Shown: piece by piece, positions 1 through 7,768 of the stretch
Layout of the letters: each line of letters opens with the position of its first letter
Position numbering within the stretch: position 1 is the stretch's first letter
Assembly: GCA_002382755.1 (NCBI GenBank)
Contig: DFZT01000051.1
Location: 1 to 20,888, forward strand
Length of the DNA: 20,888 bases
Direction of reading: 5' to 3'
Source: Firmicutes bacterium UBA4049
Lineage (GTDB): Bacteria; Bacillota; Desulfotomaculia; Desulfotomaculales; Nap2-2B
Program-made: the position numbers and the translations under genes
The notes under the pieces: generated by a model
What the model was told of the DNA's origin: nothing
The model's input: only the letters and a program-made list of their open reading frames with translations
Database searches by the model: none

Positions 1-26
1 GAGTATTCCGCTTCTAAAAAAACAAC

Positions 27-1727
27 CTAGTTTTCCAGGCCGGTTCGCCTGATCCGGAGCGTCCGGCGGTCCGTGCCCTGGTTATTGGAAGATGCCCGGG
101 AGACAACCAGTACGCGTGCAGATTCGAAAAAGAGCTGCGCATCACGGATCAGGAGCGCAAGGGCATTGCGCGCTTCCTGCCGGGTTTGCCGCCACATTTC
201 GAAATCAGCGCTGGGCACAAGAATATCGGGCTGCCCAAGCAGCCTGCTCACAATGCCCGTCCAGCGCCTTACGGCGCCCCAGCTCACCTGGCGCCCCAGC
301 TGTTCGGTGGCGGCATCCTCGAGATGGTGGGCCTCGTCGATTACTAAAGGACCGTAATCGGGTAATACTTTATTCTCCATGCGGATATCGGAAAAAAGCA
401 GTGAATGATTGGTAATAATCAGATTGGCCGCCTCCGCCGCCCTGTGCGCTTTGGTTACGTAACACTGCCCTTTGAACCAGCGGCAGAGCGTGCCAAGGCA
501 GTTTTCGCTGTCGGAGCAGATGTTCGACCAGTAATCCTGTTCAAATGAGGAAATATTCAGTTCGCTCCTGTCGCCTGCGGCAGTCGCCGCCGCCCAAACC
601 TGCACCCGGGCGTAGAACGACGCTTCCTCGGGGCGGGAGTTTGCGGCAGCCTGGACACCGGACCATCTGCGCAGGCAGAGGTAGTTTGACCTGCCTTTGA
701 CCAGCGCGGCCTTACAAGGCCAGGCTAAGGCGCCGAGCAGGCCGGGGATGTCTTTTGACCACAGCTGCTCCTGAAGGTTTATTGTCCGTGTCGATACAAC
801 CACACGTTCGCCGCGGGTTAATGCCCAGTGCAGCGCCGGAATCAGGTAGGCTATGGACTTGCCCGTGCCCGTTCCGGCTTCCATTAAGAGATACTTCCGC
901 CCTGTAAGCGCGCTGCTGACCGCACGGACCATCTGTTCCTGCTGGGGACGGTATTCGTAATCCGCAAGGTTTAAGGCCAGCCGCCCTTTCGCTTCAAACA
1001 GGGAGGGAAGGTCTTCGAACTCAGGCAGGAAAGAGGTTTCTGCAGGTGCTGTTTTTACATTATACTGCTCCGGACGGCTTAATTCCGGAATTGCGCAGAC
1101 AGCCGGCTCGCCGTTTCCTTTCTGCGCAGCACCGCCGGTTAAATCCTTCAATGCGCCCGATAGCGGCTTAACCCAGGAAGAACCCGCCTGCGAAAGAAAA
1201 GCAGTAACTTGTAAAATAACCCTGGTATCAAGCCTTTTTAGGGCTTCAACCAATTTCCCGTATAGCTCGACCGTGGCCAAAACGTCGGAAAGCGACCGGT
1301 GTTCTTTTTCATTCTTAATACCCAGGAACCGGCAAAGAGCGCTCAGGCTGAAGCCGGGCGAAAAGGGAAGGACGACCCGGGCCAGCTCAAGCGTGTCGTA
1401 TGACTGATTTTTCAGCGGGCCGGCCGCTTCCTCAAGAAAACTTTTATCAAAACCCACATTGTGGCCGACCAGCGGATAGCCGCCAAGAAATTCCAGGGCG
1501 CGGGGCAGCACTTCCGGCAGCTCCGGGCAGGAGGCGAGCATCTGATCGTCTATGCCGGTCAGGCGGCGTATACTTACCGGAAGTTTTTGCGAAGGCCGCA
1601 CAAGACTGTGGTAGCTTGCGGCGACCTCACCGTTTTCAACAAGCGCCATGCCTATTTCGATAATCTCATCTTGCCGGGGAGAAAGACCCGTTGTTTCCAG
1701 ATCGCAGACCACAAAGGAGCCAAGCAT
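27..1727 (-). CDS. dinG: DinG-family 3'-5' exonuclease/ATP-dependent helicase, C-terminus missing
   Basis: Residues 1-165 form a DEDDh exonuclease domain (D9, E11, D94, H143, D148) like DNA polymerase III epsilon. From about residue 255 an XPD/DinG-type superfamily 2 helicase follows, with Walker A at 284-291 (AGTGTGKS) and a DEAH box at 464-467. Cysteines at 351, 404, 410, 415 and 422 lie between the two motifs, where this family binds a 4Fe-4S cluster. The start is supported by GGAG 8 nt upstream. Firmicute proteins with this architecture are usually above 900 residues; this one stops at 566 with TAG, before helicase motifs V and VI. The frame stays open after the TAG to the window edge, so this is either a nonsense-interrupted gene or a sequence error. 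Likely role: DNA repair or unwinding of damaged or hybrid DNA in the cytoplasm. The family is certain; an intact product is not. Confidence 0.88.
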   Translation of the reverse strand: MLGSFVVCDLETTGLSPRQDEIIEIGMALVENGEVAASYHSLVRPSQKLPVSIRRLTGIDDQMLASCPELPEVLPRALEFLGGYPLVGHNVGFDKSFLEEAAGPLKNQSYDTLELARVVLPFSPGFSLSALCRFLGIKNEKEHRSLSDVLATVELYGKLVEALKRLDTRVILQVTAFLSQAGSSWVKPLSGALKDLTGGAAQKGNGEPAVCAIPELSRPEQYNVKTAPAETSFLPEFEDLPSLFEAKGRLALNLADYEYRPQQEQMVRAVSSALTGRKYLLMEAGTGTGKSIAYLIPALHWALTRGERVVVSTRTINLQEQLWSKDIPGLLGALAWPCKAALVKGRSNYLCLRRWSGVQAAANSRPEEASFYARVQVWAAATAAGDRSELNISSFEQDYWSNICSDSENCLGTLCRWFKGQCYVTKAHRAAEAANLIITNHSLLFSDIRMENKVLPDYGPLVIDEAHHLEDAATEQLGRQVSWGAVRRWTGIVSRLLGQPDILVPSADFEMWRQTRQEARNALALLIRDAQLFFESARVLVVSRASSNNQGTDRRTLRIRRTGLEN

Positions 1728-1887
1728 TTCTTATTCTCCGATTGTAAAAAGTGTGGATTTAAGTTTTCTTCGATGTTTTTGTAAAATAATCCTGCCTGGT
1801 TGATTAATCTTTTTGGTAGCAATAAAGCGGTCCGGGGAATAATCTGTTATTAAATTTAAAGAATAGCTTGGGAGGCGAAAAACATAA

Positions 1888-2112
1888 ATGACAAGTACTC
1901 CGCTTGACATGGATAATTTCTCGGAACTGATCCGCAGCCTGCTTCAAAATTTTGATCCGTCCATGTTGAAACAGATGGCGTCGATGATGGACCAGGATAC
2001 GCTGATGAACTTAATCAAAAACCTGATGGATAATCTCGACCAGACTATGAAGCCGGAGGAGGTCCAGGTATTAAACCAAATCATGGGGACTTTCCTGAAT
2101 TCCGGGAGGTAG
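1888..2112 (+). CDS. small Met-rich acidic hypothetical protein (74 aa)
   Basis: This is a 74-residue ORF preceded by GGGAGG 12 nt before the ATG, divergent from the DinG gene with a 160-bp gap. The product is rich in Met, Leu, Asn, Asp and Gln, has only one Pro-Ser break near residue 24, and reads as three amphipathic helices with heptad-like spacing of Leu/Met/Ile. That pattern suggests a small soluble helical, possibly oligomeric protein. There are no Cys residues, signal peptide or membrane segment. I do not recognise a family. Good RBS, compact length and helical composition argue that it is real. Confidence 0.6.
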   Translation: MTSTPLDMDNFSELIRSLLQNFDPSMLKQMASMMDQDTLMNLIKNLMDNLDQTMKPEEVQVLNQIMGTFLNSGR

Positions 2113-2349
2113 GGCCGTAGCATATATTGATGGACACTACGGAAAATATTGAAAATACGAAAATTTCCTTCGAGTGGAACTTTTTTGGCTTTAGAAGGTT
2201 AAAATCGGGCACCAACGGTTCCCGGCCGCGGCCATTTCCATGTTTTTCAGAATAAAAGGACATTTCATACCGTTTAAAAGTAATATAAACTTTTGAGGAC
2301 CAATTTTAACCACTGGCCGGTAAATACTTTTCTCCTTGTTAGACTGTAT

Positions 2350-2434
2350 TATAATTAGATTAACCAGATTGAATACAACCTAATCTCCTCTCCCTTTCTC
2401 TGCTGTATCTTCAGATACAGCTCTTTCTTTTTTT
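2350..2434 (+). ncRNA. possible short transcript between a TATAAT box and a terminator
   Basis: A perfect TATAAT at 2350-2355 is followed about 50 nt later by the intrinsic terminator at 2402-2434, with no ORF between. This could be a plus-strand small RNA antisense to nothing annotated. The -35 region is poor (CTTTTC at 17-nt spacing), so the promoter is weak evidence. The terminator may simply end the 1888-2112 transcript. Confidence 0.15.
2402..2434 (+). terminator. intrinsic terminator, plus strand
   Basis: A perfect 8-bp stem (GCTGTATC/GATACAGC) with loop TTCA is followed by TCTTTCTTTTTTT. On the minus strand no T-run follows, so it does not serve trxB. It ends a plus-strand transcript, either that of the small gene 290 bp upstream or a separate small RNA. 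Confidence 0.7.
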
Positions 2435-2449
2435 AATCCAAATCAGTCT

Positions 2450-3373
2450 TTATTCCCCGATCTCTTCGAGATATTTCCCGGCGGCTACTGCGGCGATTGC
2501 CCCGTCAGCCACTGCCGTAACTACCTGCCTCAGCAGCTTCCGGCGCACATCCCCCGCCGCAAAAAGCCCCGGCTGCCTCGTCCGCATATTGTCATCCGTA
2601 ATAATGAACCCGTTATTGTCCACTTCGGCCATTTCAACGACCAGCTGCGAATCGGGTTTCTGGCCCACATAAATAAAAACGCCGTTTAAATCCATCTTCT
2701 GAGTGGCGCCGGTACGGGTATCTTTGAGTACGACACCTTCCACTTCTTCCTGCCCTATAATTTCTTGTACGGTATTAAACAAGAAAAATTTGATCTTCTC
2801 GTTCTGCATTGCTCTCTGCTGTTCAACCTTGGTTGCCCTCAATTCGCCGCGCCGGTGGATTATGTTCACTCCCTTGGCAAACCTGGTCAAAAAGACAGCC
2901 TCGCCAACAGCTGCGTCGCCGCCGCCGACCACAGCCACTTCCTTGTTGCGGAAAAAGGCCCCGTCACAGGTAGCGCAATAGGAGACGCCGCGTCCTCTTA
3001 GTTTTTCCTCGCCCGGAACACCCAGCATCTGCGGCTGTGAGCCGGTGGCCAGAATAACACAACGGCTGAACAGCTCCTGTTCGTCAGTTTTAACGGCAAA
3101 TTTTCCGTCCCGGAAAGTCATCCCGGTGACATCAGCGCTGATAATTTCCAACCCGAAACGTTTGGCCTGCGCCTCCATCCGGGCTGTCAGGGCGGCGCCG
3201 CCGATCCCTTCGGCAAAACCGGGGTAATTTTCAATGAACTCCGTGTTGGCCGCAAGTCCGCCAGGCATTGCCCGCTCCAGCATCAGCACATCAATTTTTG
3301 CCCTCGCCGCATATAACCCGGCCGCTAGACCGGCAGGCCCGCCGCCTATGATAATCAGTTCCCGCTCATTCAT
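2450..3373 (-). CDS. trxB: thioredoxin-disulfide reductase
   Basis: A 307-aa flavoprotein of the low-molecular-weight bacterial type, which uses NADPH to reduce thioredoxin in the cytoplasm. The FAD-binding GxGxxG is at about residues 10-15, the redox-active CATC at 133-136 (SYCATCDG), the NADPH-binding GGGDAA motif follows, HRR(G)ELRA matches the NADPH-specifying HRR of this family, and the C-terminal ATG/AGD FAD motif is FAAGDV. I chose the ATG at 3373 because GGGGGAAGG lies 4 nt before it; an upstream ATG at 3397 would add eight residues and has no such site. It lies downstream of adk in the same direction, with a 275-bp gap containing a hairpin. No thioredoxin gene is visible nearby. Confidence 0.93.
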   Translation of the reverse strand: MNERELIIIGGGPAGLAAGLYAARAKIDVLMLERAMPGGLAANTEFIENYPGFAEGIGGAALTARMEAQAKRFGLEIISADVTGMTFRDGKFAVKTDEQELFSRCVILATGSQPQMLGVPGEEKLRGRGVSYCATCDGAFFRNKEVAVVGGGDAAVGEAVFLTRFAKGVNIIHRRGELRATKVEQQRAMQNEKIKFFLFNTVQEIIGQEEVEGVVLKDTRTGATQKMDLNGVFIYVGQKPDSQLVVEMAEVDNNGFIITDDNMRTRQPGLFAAGDVRRKLLRQVVTAVADGAIAAVAAGKYLEEIGE

Positions 3374-3484
3374 TTGCCTTCCCCCTAAAGTTATCAATTA
3401 CACATTTTTACAATTTCATCATATTAAAAATACTGTCAAACGTCAAGAAAGCAACTATACTTGCACCCGTGTGAATATATTGAA

Positions 3485-3508
3485 AGCGCCTGTATCAAAA
3501 CAGGCGCT
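3485..3508 (-). terminator. hairpin between adk and trxB, possible weak terminator
   Basis: A perfect 9-bp inverted repeat (AGCGCCTGT / ACAGGCGCT) with a 6-nt loop lies downstream of adk. On the minus strand it is followed by TTTCAATATATT, a poor U-tract, so termination would be partial. It could instead be a processing or regulatory stem in the trxB leader. Confidence 0.4.
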
Positions 3509-3648
3509 CCCAGACTTTGTCAGTTTAATCGGCTACAAATTGCGGCAAGGTCTCTCTTTACACCCCACCTCCCTCAATCCTTCTTAGTTGATTTATATTG
3601 GCGGGGTTTTAAAAACTTGCCTGGTAATTTATACTTTTACCAACAATC

Positions 3649-4293
3649 CTAACCTTTGAGGCTGACCAGGACGTCATCAAGGACTTTCTTAATATCCTGG
3701 TCGCCGTTGATATTTTTAAGCAGGTTTACTTTTACATAGTAATCAATGAGCGGCTGGGTCTGTGACTCATAGACATCCAACCTGTTGGAAACGGCCTCTT
3801 CGTTGTCGTCGCTGCGCTGATAAAGCTCGCCTTCGCAGGAATTGCACTTTCCTTCGCTCTTGGGCGGGTTAAACAAAACATGGTAGCTTGCCCCGCAGCC
3901 CCTGCAGATCCTGCGACCGGTCAGCCTGGCCAGCAGTTTTTCACGCGGCACATCAATGTTGATTACGCCGTCCAATTTAATGGCTAAAGCTTTTAGTGTT
4001 TCGTCCAGCGCTTCCGCCTGAGGCAATGTGCGCGGAAAACCGTCAAGTAAAAATCCCTTGGCGCAGTCTGGCATTGCCAGTCTTTCCTTAACCATGCCGA
4101 CGACTACCTCATCAGGCACAAGTCCCCCCTGATCCATGTACTCCTTGGCCTTTTTACCCATTTCCGTTCCTTCTTTGATTGCGCTGCGGAACATATCGCC
4201 CGTGGAAATATGGGTAATAGAAAGCTCTTTTACCAGCACTTCAGCCTGTGTGCCTTTGCCGGCGCCCGGCGGTCCCATAATCAATAAATTCAA
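3649..4293 (-). CDS. adk: adenylate kinase, zinc-binding long form
   Basis: Interconverts ATP+AMP and 2 ADP. The 214-residue product starts [15 protein letters not shown], with the P-loop at 7-14, the AMP-site STGDM/R and GFPRT motifs, and a LID domain carrying four cysteines (C130, C133, C150, C153) that bind structural zinc in Gram-positive enzymes. The start must be the TTG at 4293: GGGAGGGG lies 5 nt upstream and the family N-terminus begins there, whereas the ATG at 4362 would add 23 unrelated residues. In many Firmicutes adk sits between secY and map in the ribosomal protein cluster; here it is alone, upstream of trxB and divergent from a DUF1614 gene. Confidence 0.95.
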   Translation of the reverse strand: MNLLIMGPPGAGKGTQAEVLVKELSITHISTGDMFRSAIKEGTEMGKKAKEYMDQGGLVPDEVVVGMVKERLAMPDCAKGFLLDGFPRTLPQAEALDETLKALAIKLDGVINIDVPREKLLARLTGRRICRGCGASYHVLFNPPKSEGKCNSCEGELYQRSDDNEEAVSNRLDVYESQTQPLIDYYVKVNLLKNINGDQDIKKVLDDVLVSLKG

Positions 4294-4339
4294 ACTTATC
4301 CCCTCCCGGAAAATTTTCTTGGACCCTGCGGCCAAAAAA

Positions 4340-4345
4340 ATTATA
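4340..4345 (-). promoter_or_regulatory. candidate -10 box of adk
   Basis: TATAAT on the minus strand, about 47 nt upstream of the TTG start of adk. No good -35 hexamer is found at 16-18 nt spacing, so this is a tentative assignment. Confidence 0.35.
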
Positions 4346-4457
4346 CCGCATGGTCGTCCCACAAATTATAATTTTTTATTCGATACGCTTCACTTTATTT
4401 CCTTCTCTGTTTAAGATAATATTAGAATTGCTAAAATATATAAAGGGGCGCTGCCGA

Positions 4458-5084
4458 GTGCCGGTTTTATATCTTGCCTTTTTCGTCCTGCTTCCCTTTC
4501 TGGTTTTTATGTTATTTTTCCAGATTGCGGCATTTTCATTTGCCAAGCTGGGTTTGTCTCCTCATGGAGCTGTTCTTCTTTTAGGCCTTTCCCTGATCGG
4601 GGGGATTATCAACATTCCAGTTTCCCGGCGCCTAATCAAAGAACGGATGTCGCCTCTAAATTACCTTTTTTATTACCCGCCGCGGGTAAGCGAGCAGGTT
4701 ATTGCAGTCAACCTGGGAGGCGCTATTGTACCCGTTTTGTTCAGCTTCTATCTTCTTCACCGGTCGCCTCTTCTGCCGACTATTCTGGCTGCTGTAATCG
4801 TCGCGATAGTTTCAAAGGCCCTGGCCCGTCCGGTCCCCGGCATGGGCATCTCCCTGCCGGCGTTTATTCCTCCGCTTGTGGCGGCTGCCGCAGCGGTCCT
4901 TCTGGCCAGGGAATACGCCGCCCCGGTCGCTTATATCGCCGGGGTGTGGGGAACTCTTGCGGGGGCGGACCTGCTTAACCTAAACAAATTCCGGGACATA
5001 GGCGGCCATGTCCTGAGCATCGGTGGCGCCGGAGTGTTTGACGGGATATTTTTAGTCGGCATTGTAGCCGCCCTGCTGGCCTAA
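4458..5084 (+). CDS. DUF1614 family integral membrane protein
   Basis: A 208-residue hydrophobic protein with about six to seven predicted membrane segments and a cytoplasmic-looking stretch IPVSRRLIKERMSPLNY after the second. The motif LAGADLLNL..I...VLSIGGAGVFDGIF near the C-terminus is typical of the DUF1614 family, whose function is unknown. The start chosen is GTG at 4458 with AAAGGGG 9 nt upstream; an ATG at 4350 is in frame but lies in the adk promoter region and adds a Phe/Ile-rich extension without an RBS. It precedes the deacetylase gene by 71 bp and may be co-transcribed with it. Confidence 0.8.
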   Translation: MPVLYLAFFVLLPFLVFMLFFQIAAFSFAKLGLSPHGAVLLLGLSLIGGIINIPVSRRLIKERMSPLNYLFYYPPRVSEQVIAVNLGGAIVPVLFSFYLLHRSPLLPTILAAVIVAIVSKALARPVPGMGISLPAFIPPLVAAAAAVLLAREYAAPVAYIAGVWGTLAGADLLNLNKFRDIGGHVLSIGGAGVFDGIFLVGIVAALLA

Positions 5085-5155
5085 ATCGGGTTTGGCCGCG
5101 CCGGACTTGTTTAGTAAAAACCGCGTGCTAGAATTTAAAAAGGAGGGTGTTTTTA

Positions 5156-6226
5156 TTGAGCCAAACAGGGTATGTATATGACCCGCTCTATCTTGATCAT
5201 TATACGTCATTTCATCCCGAATGCCCGGAACGCCTGGAAAAAATCATGTCCAAGTTAAATGCTGCAAGAATCCTGGACTATATCCAAAGCATACCTCCCC
5301 GCCCCGCCACAGTGGAAGAAGTCGCCATGGTACACTCTCCCGCCCACATTGAAGGCATCAGGCAGATTTGTTTAAACGGGGGAGGAAACCTGGACCCGGA
5401 CACTTATACCTCGGAGCGTTCTTATGACGCCGCCATGCTGGCGGCAGGGGGACTCCTGTGCGCTGTCGACAAAGTGATGGAGGGAAAATTCCGGAACACG
5501 TTTGCCTTGGTCAGGCCGCCGGGCCACCACGCCATGCCGGAGCGCGCCATGGGCTTCTGCCTTTTTAACAACGTGGCCATAGCCGCTCGCTACTTGGAAA
5601 AAGCATATGGCCTGGAAAGGATCCTGATTGTTGACTGGGACGTCCACCACGGAAACGGAACAGAATTTATCTTTTATAATACAAAAAAGGTGCTCTACTT
5701 CTCAATTCATCAGGGCTGGATTTTCCCCGGCACCGGTTGGACAAAAGACGTCGGCAAAGGAGAAGGGGAAGGGTTTACAATCAACGTCCCCCTGGAAGCA
5801 AGGATGGGTGACGCTGAATACGAAACGGTCTTCCAGGAAATTTTATACCCTGCCGCCCTGCAGTACAAACCCCAGTTTGTCCTGATTTCCGCCGGACAGG
5901 ACTCCCATCACAGCGACCCCATCGGGGCGATGCGTTTAACCTCGCTGGGCTTTGAAAACCTGACCAAAATCGTCATGAATATAGCGGACAAATGCTGCGA
6001 CGGCCGCATTACAGCCACTTTGGAAGGCGGTTACAATCTGGAAGGCCAGGCCCTTTCGGTGGCCGCTATTTTCAACGCTCTTTCCGGCTTAAATTTTAAT
6101 GTCCATGAAGATACAGGCGTTAAAAGGACTGCAACCGTATCCCCCATGTTTATGAACGACGTTAACGAAGTTAAAAAGATACATGGTAAGTACTGGAACT
6201 TTGACATGAACAGGGGTATGTGCTGA
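5156..6226 (+). CDS. histone deacetylase superfamily hydrolase (AcuC/acetylpolyamine amidohydrolase-like)
   Basis: A 356-residue arginase-fold zinc hydrolase that removes acyl groups from acetyl-lysine or acetylated small amines. RPPGHHA carries the catalytic His pair (124-125), DWDVHHGNGT gives Zn ligands D162 and H164, SAGQD gives the third ligand D249, and EGGYN is the C-terminal glycine motif. The usual SAGFDAH is here SAGQDSHHSD, a variation in the active-site loop. The start is TTG at 5156 with AAGGAGG 9 nt upstream; the GTG at 5147 directly abuts the RBS and is unsuitable. Whether it acts on acetyl-CoA synthetase (AcuC role) or polyamines cannot be decided here; no acu genes are adjacent. 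DUF763 follows after 27 bp, suggesting an operon. Confidence 0.9.
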   Translation: MSQTGYVYDPLYLDHYTSFHPECPERLEKIMSKLNAARILDYIQSIPPRPATVEEVAMVHSPAHIEGIRQICLNGGGNLDPDTYTSERSYDAAMLAAGGLLCAVDKVMEGKFRNTFALVRPPGHHAMPERAMGFCLFNNVAIAARYLEKAYGLERILIVDWDVHHGNGTEFIFYNTKKVLYFSIHQGWIFPGTGWTKDVGKGEGEGFTINVPLEARMGDAEYETVFQEILYPAALQYKPQFVLISAGQDSHHSDPIGAMRLTSLGFENLTKIVMNIADKCCDGRITATLEGGYNLEGQALSVAAIFNALSGLNFNVHEDTGVKRTATVSPMFMNDVNEVKKIHGKYWNFDMNRGMC

Positions 6227-6253
6227 TTAATCAGATATTTTAGGATGATTTTT

Positions 6254-7381
6254 ATGCGGACAGGCGTTGCAAACCTGCCGTTGCATCCAGGGAAATGCCC
6301 TTCCTGGCTGTTTGGCCTGATGAAGGCGCTTGGAACGGCAATCATCCAGGTGATTGTCGAAGAATACGGGCCGGAAGAAGTCTTGAGGCGCCTTTCCGAC
6401 CCGGTCTGGTTTCAGGCGTTCGGCAGCGTTTTGGGCTTTGACTGGCATTCCTCCGGCCTGACAACAACCGTGTGCGCCGCCCTCAAAGAAGGGCTTGCCC
6501 CCCGGCAGGGTGAACTTGGCCTGTTTCTAGCCGGGGGCAAGGGAAAGACTTCCCGCCAGACACCGCATGAGATAGACCTGGCCTGTGAAAAATTCGGGCT
6601 TCCTTCCACACTTGAAGACCTCAAATACGCCAGCAAAATGGCGGCCAAGGTCGACAGCGCCGCTGTCCAGGACGGCTACCAGATTTATCACCACTTTTTT
6701 GTTTTTCTCAAAGACGGCTCTTGGTCTGTCGTCCAGCAGGGATTAAACGACCAAACAGGCTGGGCGCGGCGCTACCACTGGCTCAGCAGCGGCTTAACCG
6801 ATTTTGTCTGCGAACCACACGCCGCCGTCTGCGGCAGCAGGAGCGTAAATGTTCTGAACATGGTGGCGCAGGAAAACGATCAGGCAAGGGATGCGGTGGC
6901 TTTCCTGTCCAGGGAAAAGCCGGAATCCATCCTGAAAGAAATTAAAAAGATCACTGAAAGCCAGTCTTTTAAAACTCTCGACCTGCCCTACCGGCACAGC
7001 ATACCTTCCTCGTCGCACATCAACAGGGTATTGCTGAACACCTACCAGAACCAGCCCGCAGATTTTGAAAAACTTCTTTCCGCCACAAACGCCGGACCGG
7101 CCACAATCAGGGCGCTGGCCCTGGTTGCGGAAGTGGCCTACGGCGTAAATTTAAGCTTCCGGGATCCCGTCCGCTACTCCTTTGCTCACGGCGGCAAAGA
7201 CGGGATTCCCTACCCGGTGGACAGGCCAAACTATCAAAAGTCAATTTCATCTCTTGAGAACGCCCTGCGCAGGGCTAAAACGGGCGACACATTAAAGCTA
7301 AAGGCGCTGCGCAGGCTGTCCCACATTGCCAGGGAGACGGGGTTGTTGACACAAACGAATATGGACGGGGAATCTAAGTGA
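6254..7381 (+). CDS. DUF763 domain protein
   Basis: A 375-residue soluble protein. The N-terminus MRTGVANLPLHPGKCPSWLF, the central SGLTTTVCAALKEGL, the run HHFFVFLKDGSWSVVQQGLN and the late SHINRVLLNTYQ are characteristic of DUF763, found in archaea and some anaerobic or thermophilic bacteria, function unknown. I chose ATG 6254 because AGGA lies 8 nt upstream; ATG 6245 is an in-frame alternative adding three residues. It follows the deacetylase by 27 bp on the same strand and is probably co-transcribed. The C-terminal part is basic (NALRRAKTGDTLKLKALRR), which may indicate nucleic-acid contact, but that is inference. Confidence 0.85.
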   Translation: MRTGVANLPLHPGKCPSWLFGLMKALGTAIIQVIVEEYGPEEVLRRLSDPVWFQAFGSVLGFDWHSSGLTTTVCAALKEGLAPRQGELGLFLAGGKGKTSRQTPHEIDLACEKFGLPSTLEDLKYASKMAAKVDSAAVQDGYQIYHHFFVFLKDGSWSVVQQGLNDQTGWARRYHWLSSGLTDFVCEPHAAVCGSRSVNVLNMVAQENDQARDAVAFLSREKPESILKEIKKITESQSFKTLDLPYRHSIPSSSHINRVLLNTYQNQPADFEKLLSATNAGPATIRALALVAEVAYGVNLSFRDPVRYSFAHGGKDGIPYPVDRPNYQKSISSLENALRRAKTGDTLKLKALRRLSHIARETGLLTQTNMDGESK

Positions 7382-7494
7382 ACAAAAAAGGTTATTATTG
7401 AAATGAAGACAATTTGGCCGACTGACGGTTTATATCTCCTGGTTGGCACAATAGGCCCTCTTTATGTTTTAAGTATTTGCTACACTTGACTCAG

Positions 7495-7755
7495 TTAGCA
7501 GCAGATTTCACCCTTACCTAATTTCCCTTTAATTATGGCTTGAGCGCAGCCCGCCCCGGCAGCTACGGAAATGGCGGAGAAAGGGCAGTTAATCGCGCAG
7601 GCGCCGCATTCCATGCAAGAATCCCTGTCCTGAATGGCAGCCTTTTTGTTGATAATTTTAAATACCTGGTGCGGGCAAACCTCGGCGCAGATCCCGCATC
7701 CGGTGCATTTCTCTTCGTCAAGATCCAGTGTAACCACATTTTTAAGATACTTCAA
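7495..7755 (-). CDS. hgcB: HgcB, 4Fe-4S ferredoxin of mercury methylation
   Basis: An 86-residue protein with two CX2CX2CX3C clusters (C17, C20, C23, C27 and C47, C50, C53, C57), the conserved lone Cys of HgcB (C70, in AAGAGCAQ) and the terminal Cys pair (C85-C86). HgcB is known to reduce the corrinoid of HgcA and its C-terminal cysteines are implicated in passing Hg(II). The TTG at 7755 is the likely start: AGAGGTG lies 6 nt upstream and the product then begins MKYLKNVVTLDLDEEKC as expected for the family. An upstream ATG at 7779 would overlap hgcA and add eight residues. It begins 13 nt after the hgcA stop, so translation is probably coupled. No clear terminator follows. Confidence 0.93.
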   Translation of the reverse strand: MKYLKNVVTLDLDEEKCTGCGICAEVCPHQVFKIINKKAAIQDRDSCMECGACAINCPFSAISVAAGAGCAQAIIKGKLGKGEICC

Positions 7756-7768
7756 AGAAGACACCTCT

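Larger units (their letters stand above)
2113..2449. other. intergenic region between the small protein gene and trxB
   Basis: I see no convincing gene in this 337-bp gap. A minus-strand ORF of 60 codons at 2081-2263 overlaps the end of the small protein gene and lacks a ribosome binding site or family signature. The right part holds a TATAAT box (2350-2355) and a strong hairpin with a T-run on the plus strand (2402-2434), listed separately. Confidence 0.5.

Noticed and set aside
2081..2263. 60-codon minus-strand ORF before the small protein gene end
   Set aside because: No RBS, unlikely composition, overlaps the 3' end of a better ORF.
3461..3652. CRISPR or tandem repeat array in the adk-trxB gap
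   Set aside because: Only a single hairpin is present; there are no spaced repeats here or elsewhere in the window.
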